64,000 bases of DNA from HGM04593 sp045591315 (GCA_045591315.1 JAZNSN010000074.1:1-64000); one strand, 5' to 3'. Numbered from the stretch's first letter, positions 42,228 to 51,347 are shown. Translations and numbers: made by a program. Notes: generated from the letters alone by a model not told the origin.

Positions 42228-44291
42228 ATGAAAAGAATTTTACTCACAACCATCTGCCTTGTTGCAATGATTCTCGCAGCAAACGCAGAGACCTACACCC
42301 ACACATTCAAAAACGGAGAACTGACAACAGAGGGCGGTACCGTAACACTCAGCGACCTTGAGTGGAACGCAACCTCTTCGACTTACATCGGCTGGAGTGC
42401 TCAGAAAGGCATCCAGATAGGAAGCAAGAGTACTGCAAACCCGACATACGAGCTAAGCACATCGGCACTAGCCGGATGCAAGATAAATAGCGTTACCGTA
42501 AACAGCAGTATCGCAGCCAGCAGTGATGCCAAGCTAACCATTAGCGTGGGAGACAATACTTCTGAAGAATATACACTCAAAACATCAAATGCAGCCTACA
42601 CATTCAACAGCGAGGGCACCACAGGTGATATCAAAATCAGATGGACAGCAACACAGCGTGCATACTATGTAATGTCCATTACAATTGAATATACCCCAGA
42701 CGCAAGCACCGTAATCGTACCGACCCCGGAATTCAAGACACCTGCTGTCGTATATGCCGACAAGGTCGAGAATGTAACCGTTGAGACCACAGACCAAAGC
42801 GCAGTAATCTACTACACGACCGATGGTACAGATCCAAGCTATGAGGACTACGTAAGTGACCAAGGCACAACCAAGTGCAGCAAGTACTATGTGATGTACT
42901 TTAACCTTACAGAGACAACTACAATAAAGGCTATAGCTGTTAAGGTTGACGGGGATGCTGTATTCAAGAGTGGTGTTGCAGAACAGACATATATTGTATC
43001 ACGTACAATGCCATACGTTCCTGCAACAGGAATCGCTTCGGGCAACAAGTATGCAATTGTTGCTGCCGACAGCGCTGCAACATACTTCTACGGAGACAAA
43101 GCTTACGGCTACTTGCCTACAAAAACAGCAACAGACGTAAACGGCAAGTATATTGAGACTGTTGAATGTGCCGGCTTCACATTTACAACAGCAGAGGGCG
43201 GATATACAATCCAGGACGAGCTCGGACGCTATATTTACCACACTGGAACATACACAAACTTCAACTATGCAGCAGAGAAGCCTGCTGAAGGTGCTGTATG
43301 GAGCGTAATTATAGACAACGAAGGCAATGCAACTATCGCTTGCGACGGATATACAGTGTACTATTCAACAAAATTTGAGACATACGGTTGCTACCCTGCA
43401 GACAAGGTTACAGAGGAGCATGTACTCCCGAAACTTTATATGCAGCGTGAGTATCCTACATATACAGTTTCACCTGCAGAGGGCAGCACATTCGACAAGC
43501 TTGAGAAGCTCACCGTTACCTGTACCGAAGGAATTGCTGCAACAAGTGATTTCAAGGTAGCTGCAGACGGATTCAACACTGCATTCACTGTAACACAGAC
43601 CGACAAGAACACACTTACACTCACTCCTGCAGAGCCACTTACAACATACAACAACATGGAGCTGAATATAAACATTACTTCTGGAGATATCATTCTCAGC
43701 CCGGATTTAATGAACATGCCAATTCCTGTACCCACAAAGTATGGTGTACGTACAATGGCCAAATATGTATTGACAGGAAATGCTCCGGCTGCAACTATTG
43801 AGGAGGTTTCACCGGCAAACGGTTCGACAGTCGAGGAGCTATCACACTTCGTCTTCACATTCAGTTACTATGCCGGACACAGCGAAGATGCAAGCCTACA
43901 GCCAAAACTATATGCAGAAGGCAAGGAGTGGACATATGCACTTGAGCAGACCCTTGAGAACAGTGACGGAAGTATGATCGGGATGATGCAGGCTGCACTC
44001 AAGACAACAGAGCCACTGCGTGGTAACGGCATCTATTACCTTGAAATACCGACAGGTTACTTCACAGATGCTAATGGTAAAGCAATTGAAGGAATCACTC
44101 TCAAATATACTGTAAAGAATGACAGTGGCCTTATAGCCGGCATCGAAGAGGTTGTTACAGAGAAAAATAACGGTTGGACTGTATATACTATAACAGGCGT
44201 AAAGGTTGTTGAGACCAAAGACGCGTCAATTATAGAGTCACTGCCTTCGGGGATATACATCATCAACGGAAAGAAAGTCTTTATCAAGTAA
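42228..44291 (+). CDS. Secreted multidomain protein with sorting-like C-terminal domain
   Basis: A 687-residue exported protein. The signal peptide (MKRILLTTICLVAMILAANA) is followed by a beta-rich domain (about 22-155), then a chitobiase/FN3-like repeat (about 160-265) with VYADKVENVTVETTDQSAV and YYTTDGTDPSYEDY. A middle domain (about 270-395) and Ig-like repeats (about 400-635) with TVSPAEGSTFDKLEKLTVT and EVSPANGSTVEELSHFVFT follow. The last 45 residues (YTITGVKVV..SLPSGIYIINGKKVFIK) look like a type IX secretion C-terminal sorting signal. No catalytic motif was recognised. It is monocistronic, with its own promoter and terminator. Probable surface or released protein; binding partner unknown. 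Confidence 0.75.
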   Translation: MKRILLTTICLVAMILAANAETYTHTFKNGELTTEGGTVTLSDLEWNATSSTYIGWSAQKGIQIGSKSTANPTYELSTSALAGCKINSVTVNSSIAASSDAKLTISVGDNTSEEYTLKTSNAAYTFNSEGTTGDIKIRWTATQRAYYVMSITIEYTPDASTVIVPTPEFKTPAVVYADKVENVTVETTDQSAVIYYTTDGTDPSYEDYVSDQGTTKCSKYYVMYFNLTETTTIKAIAVKVDGDAVFKSGVAEQTYIVSRTMPYVPATGIASGNKYAIVAADSAATYFYGDKAYGYLPTKTATDVNGKYIETVECAGFTFTTAEGGYTIQDELGRYIYHTGTYTNFNYAAEKPAEGAVWSVIIDNEGNATIACDGYTVYYSTKFETYGCYPADKVTEEHVLPKLYMQREYPTYTVSPAEGSTFDKLEKLTVTCTEGIAATSDFKVAADGFNTAFTVTQTDKNTLTLTPAEPLTTYNNMELNINITSGDIILSPDLMNMPIPVPTKYGVRTMAKYVLTGNAPAATIEEVSPANGSTVEELSHFVFTFSYYAGHSEDASLQPKLYAEGKEWTYALEQTLENSDGSMIGMMQAALKTTEPLRGNGIYYLEIPTGYFTDANGKAIEGITLKYTVKNDSGLIAGIEEVVTEKNNGWTVYTITGVKVVETKDASIIESLPSGIYIINGKKVFIK

Positions 44292-44305
44292 AAAAATAAT
44301 ACAAC

Positions 44306-44345
44306 AAACAATCGGAGCGCAATTTTGTTGCGCTCCGATTGTTTT
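44306..44345 (+). terminator. Intrinsic terminator after the secreted protein
   Basis: Perfect 17-bp stem, AAACAATCGGAGCGCAA (44306-44322) with its complement at 44328-44344, loop TTTTG, and a short T run within and after the second arm. Confidence 0.85.
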
Positions 44346-44394
44346 ATCATTATACCAGGCTTCCCCGCATGTTTTGAAAAAACTTTTATTCTCA

Positions 44395-44428
44395 TTTGCA
44401 TTATAATCGAATTTTATTTTTATATTCG
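44395..44428 (+). promoter_or_regulatory. Promoter candidate for the DUF349 gene
   Basis: -33 TTTG (44395-44398) and -7 TATATTCG (44421-44428) with a 22-base spacer, slightly long. Transcript would start near 44435, leaving a leader of about 107 bases. Confidence 0.5.
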
Positions 44429-44440
44429 CAAAATAATGAG

Positions 44441-44545
44441 GTGAAAGCAGAAGTCGCACCGGTAAATGAATATGCCATTAGCATAGTTGTGTACCGATGT
44501 GCTTATATTGCTTTTTGTGTTCAACCTAAAAAGAAAAACAGATGA
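44441..44545 (+). CDS. Possible upstream ORF coupled to the DUF349 gene
   Basis: A 34-codon frame beginning with GTG (KAEVAPVNEYAISIVVYRC after the start) runs to a TGA that overlaps the ATG of the DUF349 gene as ATGA. It lies inside the leader. The exact start/stop overlap is the only support; composition is not distinctive. Confidence 0.22.
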   Translation: MKAEVAPVNEYAISIVVYRCAYIAFCVQPKKKNR

Positions 44546-46425
44546 GTGAAACATTAAAACCGGATGTTCAGTTCGAAGAGCAGAACATTACGAGTACTCC
44601 TGAACAGGCTGTAGATGCCGCTACGACTGGGATTATTGAGCAGAACAGCATTGAAGAGGAGACTCCACAAGTGCAAACAGAAGATGCAACTCCCGCAGAG
44701 GAGAGTTGCGAAGACTCAAAACCAGCGGACAGACAGGAGATAATCGAGCGTATTAAGGCTATTGCCGAAAGCGACGATGTGCTCAACTGCAGACAAGAAG
44801 TTGAATCCCTCAAGGTCCTGTTCTACCGTATGCGTACAGCTGAAATAGAGGCTGCACATAAGGCATTCATCGCTGAGAATGGGGAGGAGGAACTGTTCGT
44901 TCCGCAAGAGGATGTGCTTGACGGGCCATTTAAAGCAGCTATGGAAATCATCAAGGCTAAACGCAGTGCATGGCTTGCAGCCCAGGAGGAGGAGATGAAA
45001 GCCAACTGCGAGGCAAAGGAGCAGCTTCTTGCACAACTGCAGACACTGGTTGAGAAGGCAGGTCAGGGAACACCGGAAGTAAACGAGTTCAAATCTCTCC
45101 AGGCAAAATGGAAAGAGATAAAGAATGTTCCTCAAGACAAGGTGACACCACTATGGAAGCAGTACCAATTACTCACTGAACAGTTCTACGACGTACTTAA
45201 GATAAACCATGAGTTCCGTGAATACGATTTCAAGAAGAACCTTGAAATAAAAAACAGAATATGTGAGACAGCCGAATCATTAGAGAAGGAGAGTGATGTA
45301 ATAAGCGCATTCCGCCAGCTTCAGCAGTTGCATAATGAGTTCCGTGAGACAGGCCCTGTAGCACCGGAGCTCCGAGAGGAAATCTGGGCAAGATTCAAGG
45401 CCGCTTCTACAGTAATCAACCGACGTCATCAAGACTTCTTTGAAGCAAAGAAGGAGCAAGAGAACGAGAATCTTGCAAAGAAGACAGCTTTATGCGAGGA
45501 GATAGAAGGCATTGACTTCAAGGCTTTGACAACATACCAGGCATGGAACGAAGCTACACAAACGTTGCTTGACACACAGGCTAGATGGAAAGAAATCGGC
45601 TATGCCCCCCAGAAGATGAACCTAAGGATTTTTGAAAGATTCCGTGCTGCTTGTGACGAATTCTTCAAGCGGAAGAGTGAATTCTTCAAAGAAGCCAAGA
45701 GTACGCTTGCCAAGAACCTTGAGCGCAAGAAAGAACTTTGCGAGGCTGCAGAGTCTCTTAAAGACAGCGAGGATTGGAAAGAGACAGCAAACAAGCTTAC
45801 AAAATTACAGAAGGAGTGGAAAGAAATTGGCCCTGTAGCCCAAAAACATTCCGAAGCTCTTTGGAAGCGTTTTGTTGGCGCATGCGACGAGTTCTTTGAA
45901 AGACGCAATGCAGCTACATCGAGCCAGCGCAATACCGAACAGGAGAATCTCAGACTCAAACGTGAAATCATAGAAAAGATAAAGGCCATAGACACTACCC
46001 TTCCGGCAGATGAACAGACAAGAACTGTCACTGCACTTGCACAGGAATGGAACAGTATCGGCTTTGTACCGTTCAAGGAAAAGGACAAGATATACAAGGA
46101 GTACAAACAGGTTACAAATGCCATATATGAGCAGCTTCATATAAATGCGAACGAACGACGTTTGGCAAACTTCCGCAACAACATCGGAAAAGGCGGCAAT
46201 AGCATGCAACGCGAGCGCGACCATCTTATACGCCAATATGAGACATTGAAAAGTGAGATTGCAACATATGAGAACAACTTAGGTTTCCTAAGCGCTTCGA
46301 ACAAGAAGGGAGAAAGCCTTGTTGATGTAATGCGCCAGAAAGTCGAGAAACTGAAAAAGGATGCTCAGGTAATTCTTCAGAAAATACGCCTTGTAGAGGA
46401 CGAAATAGAAAAGGGAGAAAAATAA
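44542..46425 (+). CDS. DUF349 repeat protein
   Basis: A 627-residue cytosolic protein, almost entirely alpha-helical/coiled-coil. An acidic Glu/Thr/Ser-rich N-terminal region (1-70) is followed by five DUF349 repeats with the core W-K-E-I or equivalent. They lie at about 185-240, 265-315, 340-390, 415-465 and 490-540 (for example LQAKWKEIKNVPQDKVTPLWKQY and LQKEWKEIGPVAQKHSEALWKRF). A final coiled coil (about 560-627) ends LVEDEIEKGEK. DUF349 proteins are widespread in Bacteroidota and Actinobacteria; their role is not established. A long hairpin follows the stop. Confidence 0.85.
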   Translation: MSETLKPDVQFEEQNITSTPEQAVDAATTGIIEQNSIEEETPQVQTEDATPAEESCEDSKPADRQEIIERIKAIAESDDVLNCRQEVESLKVLFYRMRTAEIEAAHKAFIAENGEEELFVPQEDVLDGPFKAAMEIIKAKRSAWLAAQEEEMKANCEAKEQLLAQLQTLVEKAGQGTPEVNEFKSLQAKWKEIKNVPQDKVTPLWKQYQLLTEQFYDVLKINHEFREYDFKKNLEIKNRICETAESLEKESDVISAFRQLQQLHNEFRETGPVAPELREEIWARFKAASTVINRRHQDFFEAKKEQENENLAKKTALCEEIEGIDFKALTTYQAWNEATQTLLDTQARWKEIGYAPQKMNLRIFERFRAACDEFFKRKSEFFKEAKSTLAKNLERKKELCEAAESLKDSEDWKETANKLTKLQKEWKEIGPVAQKHSEALWKRFVGACDEFFERRNAATSSQRNTEQENLRLKREIIEKIKAIDTTLPADEQTRTVTALAQEWNSIGFVPFKEKDKIYKEYKQVTNAIYEQLHINANERRLANFRNNIGKGGNSMQRERDHLIRQYETLKSEIATYENNLGFLSASNKKGESLVDVMRQKVEKLKKDAQVILQKIRLVEDEIEKGEK

Positions 46426-46436
46426 TACCTTAAATA

Positions 46437-46481
46437 TTCAAGAACAGGCAAGCAGTCATTGAGTGCTTGCCTGTTCTTGAA
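46437..46481 (+). terminator. Hairpin terminator after the DUF349 gene
   Basis: Perfect 18-bp stem, TTCAAGAACAGGCAAGCA (46437-46454) with its complement at 46464-46481, 9-base loop. The following sequence is only moderately T-rich. The rest of the gap to the secG terminator (46482-46578) holds nothing I can name. Confidence 0.7.
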
Positions 46482-46578
46482 ATAGTACTCCCTATCACTT
46501 CTTTTGTTTTATTTTTAGCATCAAACTTTAAACAACAAACTGCATATATAAAGATTAGATCACAATAGCTTTATACAT

Positions 46579-46614
46579 ATATAGGCCGGTCTTGCAAGCA
46601 AGACCGGCCTATAT
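46579..46614 (-). terminator. Hairpin terminator of the secG operon
   Basis: Perfect 16-bp stem, ATATAGGCCGGTCTTG (46579-46594) with its complement at 46599-46614, loop CAAG, 20 bases beyond the secG stop on the minus strand. No strong T run. Confidence 0.7.
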
Positions 46615-46634
46615 ATTGTCTCTGTATAACCTTA

Positions 46635-46967
46635 TTACTGCACAGGTGTCTCAGGTGCAGGAACTGCAGGAGTCTCAGGAACAGCATCTTCCTCAACTGC
46701 CGGAATAGCCTGCTCTGTAGAATACCCCACCTCAACCTGACGATTTGAAGGGATAGAATATGCCGCAAGAATGCTCACGACAACCATAACTGCAGCAAGG
46801 GTCCAAGTAGCCTTCTCCAAAAAGTCTGTAGTCTTTCTTACACCCATTATCTGATTAGAAGAAGCAAAGCCAGATGCCAAGCCACCACCCTTTGAATTCT
46901 GTATCAGAACTATAAGACACATCAGCACTGAAGCCAATACAATCAATGAAACGCAAAGCAAATACAT
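46635..46967 (-). CDS. secG: Preprotein translocase subunit SecG
   Basis: Small accessory subunit of the SecYEG channel in the inner membrane. The 110-residue protein has two membrane helices (about 2-22 and 52-72) joined by the conserved cytoplasmic loop LIQNSKGGGLASGF. A Pro/Glu/Ala-rich C-terminal tail (about 80-110, with PETPAVPAPETPVQ) is common in Bacteroidota SecG. It begins 1 base after the stop of the TPR-like gene and ends the sigma-54 activator-lptE-TPR-secG operon. Confidence 0.92.
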   Translation of the reverse strand: MYLLCVSLIVLASVLMCLIVLIQNSKGGGLASGFASSNQIMGVRKTTDFLEKATWTLAAVMVVVSILAAYSIPSNRQVEVGYSTEQAIPAVEEDAVPETPAVPAPETPVQ

Positions 46968-46968
46968 A

Positions 46969-47691
46969 TTATTTTCTTTTTGTATGTTTTATTATTTTTT
47001 CTAGAAATCTTATTTGGTCTGCAAAGTAACGATTTTTATTCGGATATTCCAAACATAATCGTTTAATAATTTCAAGAGCCTTTTCATATTTCTCTTGCTT
47101 GATATAAATGCTAGCAAGTGTTTCTGTAAAAAACGACGACTCTATTGGAGTTCCCACAACATCAGCATTCTGTTCTATAGGAACATTTTCTGTTCCGCCT
47201 CGCATATCAAGGACTATGCGTTCATTGTCAGCAGACAAGAAATCATCTATAAGGTCCTGACCGCGCAAAACAGGTACAGACCCGGCTTCATGCTTTTTTA
47301 CAGAATCCTTAAGATATGCCGACACATAGTCCACCGCAGCTGCTCCTTCAGCCTCAAGCGAGAATGATTCAGGAGGCAAGGTGTCAAGAAATGCGTCTAT
47401 AAGCATCATAGTCCTGTCAACAGGAATTTCTTCTTCAGCCGCATTGCTTGCTGCCTCAAAGCTGCCATACCCAGACATAAGCTCAAACAAAGGCCACCGG
47501 CTTTTCAGATATAATGCAGCCTTGCGCAACTCCTTGCCTAGATTTATATCATGCAGAAGATACAAATTCTTAAGCATGAGCAGACGGGCTGTATCGAAAT
47601 ATGGGTATTTCCCTACAATAAGACGCAGTTCGTAAAGGGTATCACGATTCAACCTCTCCGGATGAGCTATGTAAACAGCCAGATTTTCCAT
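46969..47691 (-). CDS. TPR-like protein of the lptE-secG operon
   Basis: A 240-residue cytosolic protein without signal peptide. The N-terminal half is helical (LNRDTLYELRLIVGKYPYFDTARLLMLKNLYLL), the middle (about 85-165) is acidic and probably flexible. The C-terminal 50 residues contain one clear tetratricopeptide unit (TETLASIYIKQEKYEKALEIIKRLCLEYP). I recognise it only as a Bacteroidales gene that keeps this position. It begins 3 bases after lptE and abuts secG, suggesting a role in envelope biogenesis or secretion, which is inference from context. Confidence 0.75.
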   Translation of the reverse strand: MENLAVYIAHPERLNRDTLYELRLIVGKYPYFDTARLLMLKNLYLLHDINLGKELRKAALYLKSRWPLFELMSGYGSFEAASNAAEEEIPVDRTMMLIDAFLDTLPPESFSLEAEGAAAVDYVSAYLKDSVKKHEAGSVPVLRGQDLIDDFLSADNERIVLDMRGGTENVPIEQNADVVGTPIESSFFTETLASIYIKQEKYEKALEIIKRLCLEYPNKNRYFADQIRFLEKIIKHTKRK

Positions 47692-47694
47692 CTG

Positions 47695-48228
47695 TTACCA
47701 ATTAGCTACAGCTGCATTGAAGATAGCATCGACAATCTCCTTGATCATCTGCGTCACAAGCTCTTCCTGCACCGAGTCGAGAGTCTGCGTAGCATCGAAG
47801 TCACGTGTTGCACTGAACTTGCGTTCAAAATCTTCTTCATGGTTGGTGTTATTGGTAAACCGCACGTTTACCGTTATCTTCAGCTGTATCATCGCTGAAT
47901 ATCCATCTGAAGATATTGACTTGTTGAACTGGTCATACGCAATGATTTCACCATCGAACTGCAAATCACCCCCTCTTGCAACCTGCTGCAACTTTGTCTG
48001 CTGTACGAACACATCGCTAATTGTTTCATTGAGCATTGCAGCCATTGGGCCCCACTGGTATGGAGCACGGTTCTGGAATGGAGTAAAAGAGATTGTCTTT
48101 ACTTTTGTATAGTCAATTGACGCACCAGAGAACTTGTAAGTTACAGTACATCCTGCCAAAAACAACAGTGCAGCCACAAACATTGGCAACACATATCTTG
48201 CTTTACGATTGAAATCATTCAATGCCAT
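47695..48228 (-). CDS. lptE: LptE-like outer-membrane assembly lipoprotein
   Basis: Predicted outer-membrane lipoprotein, the plug partner of LptD in lipopolysaccharide insertion. The 177 residues have a basic start, a hydrophobic segment and lipobox LLFLAGC (Cys27), then the Bacteroidota LptE-like domain with VTYKFSGASIDYTKVKTISF, a RGGDLQFDGEI element and an alternating beta strand pattern in the middle. The end, EELVTQMIKEIVDAIFNAAVANW, is amphipathic. It overlaps the end of the sigma-54 activator gene by 14 bases. LptD is not in the window. Confidence 0.85.
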   Translation of the reverse strand: MALNDFNRKARYVLPMFVAALLFLAGCTVTYKFSGASIDYTKVKTISFTPFQNRAPYQWGPMAAMLNETISDVFVQQTKLQQVARGGDLQFDGEIIAYDQFNKSISSDGYSAMIQLKITVNVRFTNNTNHEEDFERKFSATRDFDATQTLDSVQEELVTQMIKEIVDAIFNAAVANW

Positions 48229-49429
48229 ATTCCTTTATCTTTCTATATAATGTACGTTCAGATATATTCAGTTCTTTTGCCGCATTACGGCGTTTACCCT
48301 TATTGCGTTCCAAAGCCATAAGAATTGTTCTCTTTTCGACATCATCGAGGGATAGTGCCTCTTCGACATATTCGTCAACCAGATTCTCTGACGGAGTGTA
48401 ATGAGGAGTCTGTGCCTGTATATGCAAAGTCGGATGTATTATCTGCTCCTGTGGAGATGCATAGTACGGCGCATGTTCAGCAGCGTCCTTACCCGCAGAT
48501 CTCAGATTCTCTATCTGATTCTTAAGTTCCGTAATATCGCGTCTCATATCAAACAAGACACTGTACAGTATCTCACGCTCACTCTCAAAAGTCTTTCTGT
48601 CATTCTGCTGCCCGGCAAACATCGGCAGATTGTTCTTTGGTGCTTCCGGCAGATATCGGCTCATAACATCACCATTGACGCTCCTGCTCAGTTCCAGAAT
48701 AGAAATCTGCTCTGCCACATTCTTCAGCTGACGTATATTTCCAGGCCAACTATAACTGACAAGCGCCATTCTTGCGCTCTCTTCCAGTTCGATTCTAGGC
48801 ACGTTGTATTTTGCAGCAAAATCCATACAGAACTTCTTGAAGAGAAGAACTACATCTTCACCTCTCTTACGCAATGGAGGTACATTGATCGGTACAGTAT
48901 TCAAACGATAATACAGATCTTCACGGAAACGCCCATTGGCAATTGCATCTGGCAGATTGACGTTTGTAGCACAAACAATCCTGACATCAGTCTTTTCCAC
49001 TTCGGACGAGCCTACACGAATGAACTCGCCGTTCTCAAGTACACGCAACAGCCTTGCCTGCGTAGGCATTGGAAGCTCCGCGACCTCATCCAAGAATATT
49101 GTACCGCCGTTTGCCTCACTGAAATACCCCTTACGTTCACTTACAGCGCCGGTAAAAGCACCTTTAACATGTCCGAACAGTTCGGAGTCGATTGTACCTT
49201 CAGGAATGGCACCGCAGTTTACAGCTATGTATTTGCCATGCTTACGTACGCTATTCGAATGTATTATCTTTGGAAAGAACTCCTTTCCCACACCACTCTC
49301 GCCTGTTATAAGAACTGTAAGGTCGGTATGGGCAACCTGAATGGCAGTATCAACGGCCCTTAACAGATCGGAATCATTGCCGATGATTCCAAACTGAAGT
49401 TTTGCTTTCTGTACCTCTGCTGAATTCAT
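48215..49429 (-). CDS. Sigma-54-dependent transcriptional activator (no receiver domain)
   Basis: AAA+ enhancer-binding protein of 404 residues that remodels RNA polymerase-sigma54. Walker A GESGVGKE (43-50), the sigma-54 contact loop GAFTGA (90-95), Walker B GGTIFLDEVAELP, and sensor/Arg-finger segments (FREDLYYRLNTVPI, SWPGNIRQLKNV) are all present. A linker (about 265-350) leads to a Fis-type helix-turn-helix at the C-terminus (MALERNKGKRRNAAKELNISERTLYRKIKEYG). There is no N-terminal receiver or GAF domain, so activity must be controlled by level or partner. It heads the lptE-secG operon. A TAATTTTG -7 element lies at 49447-49454. Confidence 0.92.
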   Translation of the reverse strand: MNSAEVQKAKLQFGIIGNDSDLLRAVDTAIQVAHTDLTVLITGESGVGKEFFPKIIHSNSVRKHGKYIAVNCGAIPEGTIDSELFGHVKGAFTGAVSERKGYFSEANGGTIFLDEVAELPMPTQARLLRVLENGEFIRVGSSEVEKTDVRIVCATNVNLPDAIANGRFREDLYYRLNTVPINVPPLRKRGEDVVLLFKKFCMDFAAKYNVPRIELEESARMALVSYSWPGNIRQLKNVAEQISILELSRSVNGDVMSRYLPEAPKNNLPMFAGQQNDRKTFESEREILYSVLFDMRRDITELKNQIENLRSAGKDAAEHAPYYASPQEQIIHPTLHIQAQTPHYTPSENLVDEYVEEALSLDDVEKRTILMALERNKGKRRNAAKELNISERTLYRKIKEYGIE

Positions 49430-49446
49430 AATACAACTTTTGCTGA

Positions 49447-49454
49447 CAAAATTA
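49447..49454 (-). promoter_or_regulatory. -7 element candidate for the sigma-54 activator operon
   Basis: Minus-strand TAATTTTG, exact TAnnTTTG match, 17 bases before the ATG. The TTTG upstream is only 12 bases away, too close, so support is partial. Confidence 0.4.
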
Positions 49455-49493
49455 CTTATTTATTAGCAAAAAAAAGCAATTCTGGCATAATAT

Positions 49494-51347
49494 TTAAAAC
49501 GGGAACAATAAAGGCAGGACCATTATCATAACAATACCCAATACTACCTGCAAAGGGAGACCGACTTTGACATAATCGGAAAAACTGTACTGGCCGGCAG
49601 GCATGACGAGTGCATTCGGCGGCGTTGAGAACGGAGATGCGAAACAAAGGCTCGCCCCCAATGTCACTGCAAACAGGAAAGGAACTGGATTCACGCCAAC
49701 TTGCATTGCACTGCTCATTGCAATCGGAGCCATAAGCACTGCTGTAGCCGTATTGCTTATGAACATCGTCATGAACGAAGTAGTAAAATATATTCCTGCC
49801 ATAAGTATCATCGGGCCGAAACTGCCGAGGCTAGAAACGAGAGCATTGGATATCCAACTCGACACACCGGTCTTTTCCAAGGCCAGGGACATTGGCATCA
49901 TGGCGGCTATAAGAACAATGCTCTCCCAATTTATTGTCTTGTATGCAGCCTCCACATTCCTGAAGCAACCGGTAAGCACCATAAGCAGACCGGCAACCAT
50001 TACTGCAGTAACAGGAGCAACCGGAATGAAGTCGAATACCATTACAGCAATCATGCCCAACATTATTGCCGCAGCTACAGGAGCCTTATAGTCAAGCGTT
50101 ACCTTTGCAGCCTCCTCCAGAGGGCGCCCGACAACAATCCACTCATTGTCTTCCTTCTCCAGATTTGCAATATTATCCCATGCTCCTTGCACAAGAAGCA
50201 CATCGCCGACATGTATTGTCTCGTCTGCAATACCCTGAAGTATATACTTGTTTTTACGGCATATGCCAAGTACGCTCACATTATACTTTGTACGGAATTC
50301 GACTTCGCGTATGCTCTTGTTCACAACAGAGGAGGTTGACATCAGTACAATCTCGGCAACCCCGATGTCATAGAAATCAAGACCACGATTCTCTGTATTT
50401 CCGTCATCGGCTATCATAACAAGCCCGTACTTGACAACAAAAGCCTTTACATTCTCCTCATTGCCCGACATGTAGATTATATCGTCAACACGCAATATTG
50501 TATCGGAATCCGCGGCCTGCTGCACAACATTCTTGCTCAACAGTTTACGCTGGGAATGTTCAATATGCCTCACTTCTATTATATTAAGCCCGTAGTTGCG
50601 GCGTATATCGAGTTCTCCGATCATCTTGCCCACAACCGGAGAATCGGGTACCACCTGCACCCTATGCAGACTATTAGCTATGCCATACTCCTTAACCAAC
50701 GTCTTGAGCGATTTTCCGCTGCTTGCACTAGCACCGCTCAAAGGTCCCTGCTTTGACAGGTATTTCCTGCTCAAAGGAAGAAGGAGGAGGGCTCCCACGA
50801 CAGCACATATCAAGCCTACCGGAAGGAATGTGAAGAAGCCGAGACCTTCAAACCCATTCTTGACAAGCTCAGCATTGATTACAAGGTTCGGCGGAGTACC
50901 GATAAGGGTCATCATACCGCTCATGCTGCTCGCAAAAGCCAAGGGCATCAATAAGCGGCCAGGATTCATCTTTACACTCATGGCCATGCTTACAACTATC
51001 GGTATCATAATTGCAACGGTTCCGGTATTGCTGACAAAGGCTCCCATGAGCGATGTGACAGCCATTACCAGAAAGAACAGCCTTGTTTCGCTGTTGCCTG
51101 CAAATTTCATAAGCCTTGAACTTATCATTTTTGCAAGACCGGTCTGGAATATCGCGCCTCCGACTACAAAAAGGCCGACCATCATTATCACAACAGAATT
51201 GGAGAAGCCAGTAAGAGCCTCTTCTGGTGTCAATATGCCAAGAACAATAAGCGCGACAAGCGCACATAAGGCAACAATGTCGGAACGTATTCTCCCATTG
51301 ATGAAGAAGCAGACCGACAACAACAGTACAACAATCGTCTCTATCAT
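49494..51347 (-). CDS. SLC13/DASS family transporter with two RCK_C domains
   Basis: Inner-membrane anion symporter of 617 residues. N-terminal helices (about 1-190) and C-terminal helices (about 405-617) flank a soluble insert (about 205-400) with two TrkA-C/RCK_C-like domains (VVPDSPVVGKMIGELDIRRNYGLNIIEVRH and SSVVNKSIREVEFRTKYNVSVLGICR). Family motifs include FVSNTGTVAIMIPI and FISNTATAVLMAPIAM, the paired SNT elements that bind sodium and carboxylate or sulfate, and GTPPNLVIN / STPPNALVMPAG. It ends with MIMVLPLLFPF. A well-formed promoter lies upstream; monocistronic. Sulfate, phosphate or dicarboxylate are all possible substrates. Confidence 0.88.
   Translation of the reverse strand: MIETIVVLLLSVCFFINGRIRSDIVALCALVALIVLGILTPEEALTGFSNSVVIMMVGLFVVGGAIFQTGLAKMISSRLMKFAGNSETRLFFLVMAVTSLMGAFVSNTGTVAIMIPIVVSMAMSVKMNPGRLLMPLAFASSMSGMMTLIGTPPNLVINAELVKNGFEGLGFFTFLPVGLICAVVGALLLLPLSRKYLSKQGPLSGASASSGKSLKTLVKEYGIANSLHRVQVVPDSPVVGKMIGELDIRRNYGLNIIEVRHIEHSQRKLLSKNVVQQAADSDTILRVDDIIYMSGNEENVKAFVVKYGLVMIADDGNTENRGLDFYDIGVAEIVLMSTSSVVNKSIREVEFRTKYNVSVLGICRKNKYILQGIADETIHVGDVLLVQGAWDNIANLEKEDNEWIVVGRPLEEAAKVTLDYKAPVAAAIMLGMIAVMVFDFIPVAPVTAVMVAGLLMVLTGCFRNVEAAYKTINWESIVLIAAMMPMSLALEKTGVSSWISNALVSSLGSFGPMILMAGIYFTTSFMTMFISNTATAVLMAPIAMSSAMQVGVNPVPFLFAVTLGASLCFASPFSTPPNALVMPAGQYSFSDYVKVGLPLQVVLGIVMIMVLPLLFPF

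Noticed and set aside
44435..44541. Riboswitch in the leader of the DUF349 gene
   Set aside because: No recognisable aptamer core or terminator-like hairpin in the 107 bases.
48401..49363. 320-codon ORF antisense to the sigma-54 activator
   Set aside because: Lies wholly opposite a gene with intact AAA+ motifs; composition (Cys, His, Ile, Arg rich) is typical of an antisense shadow.
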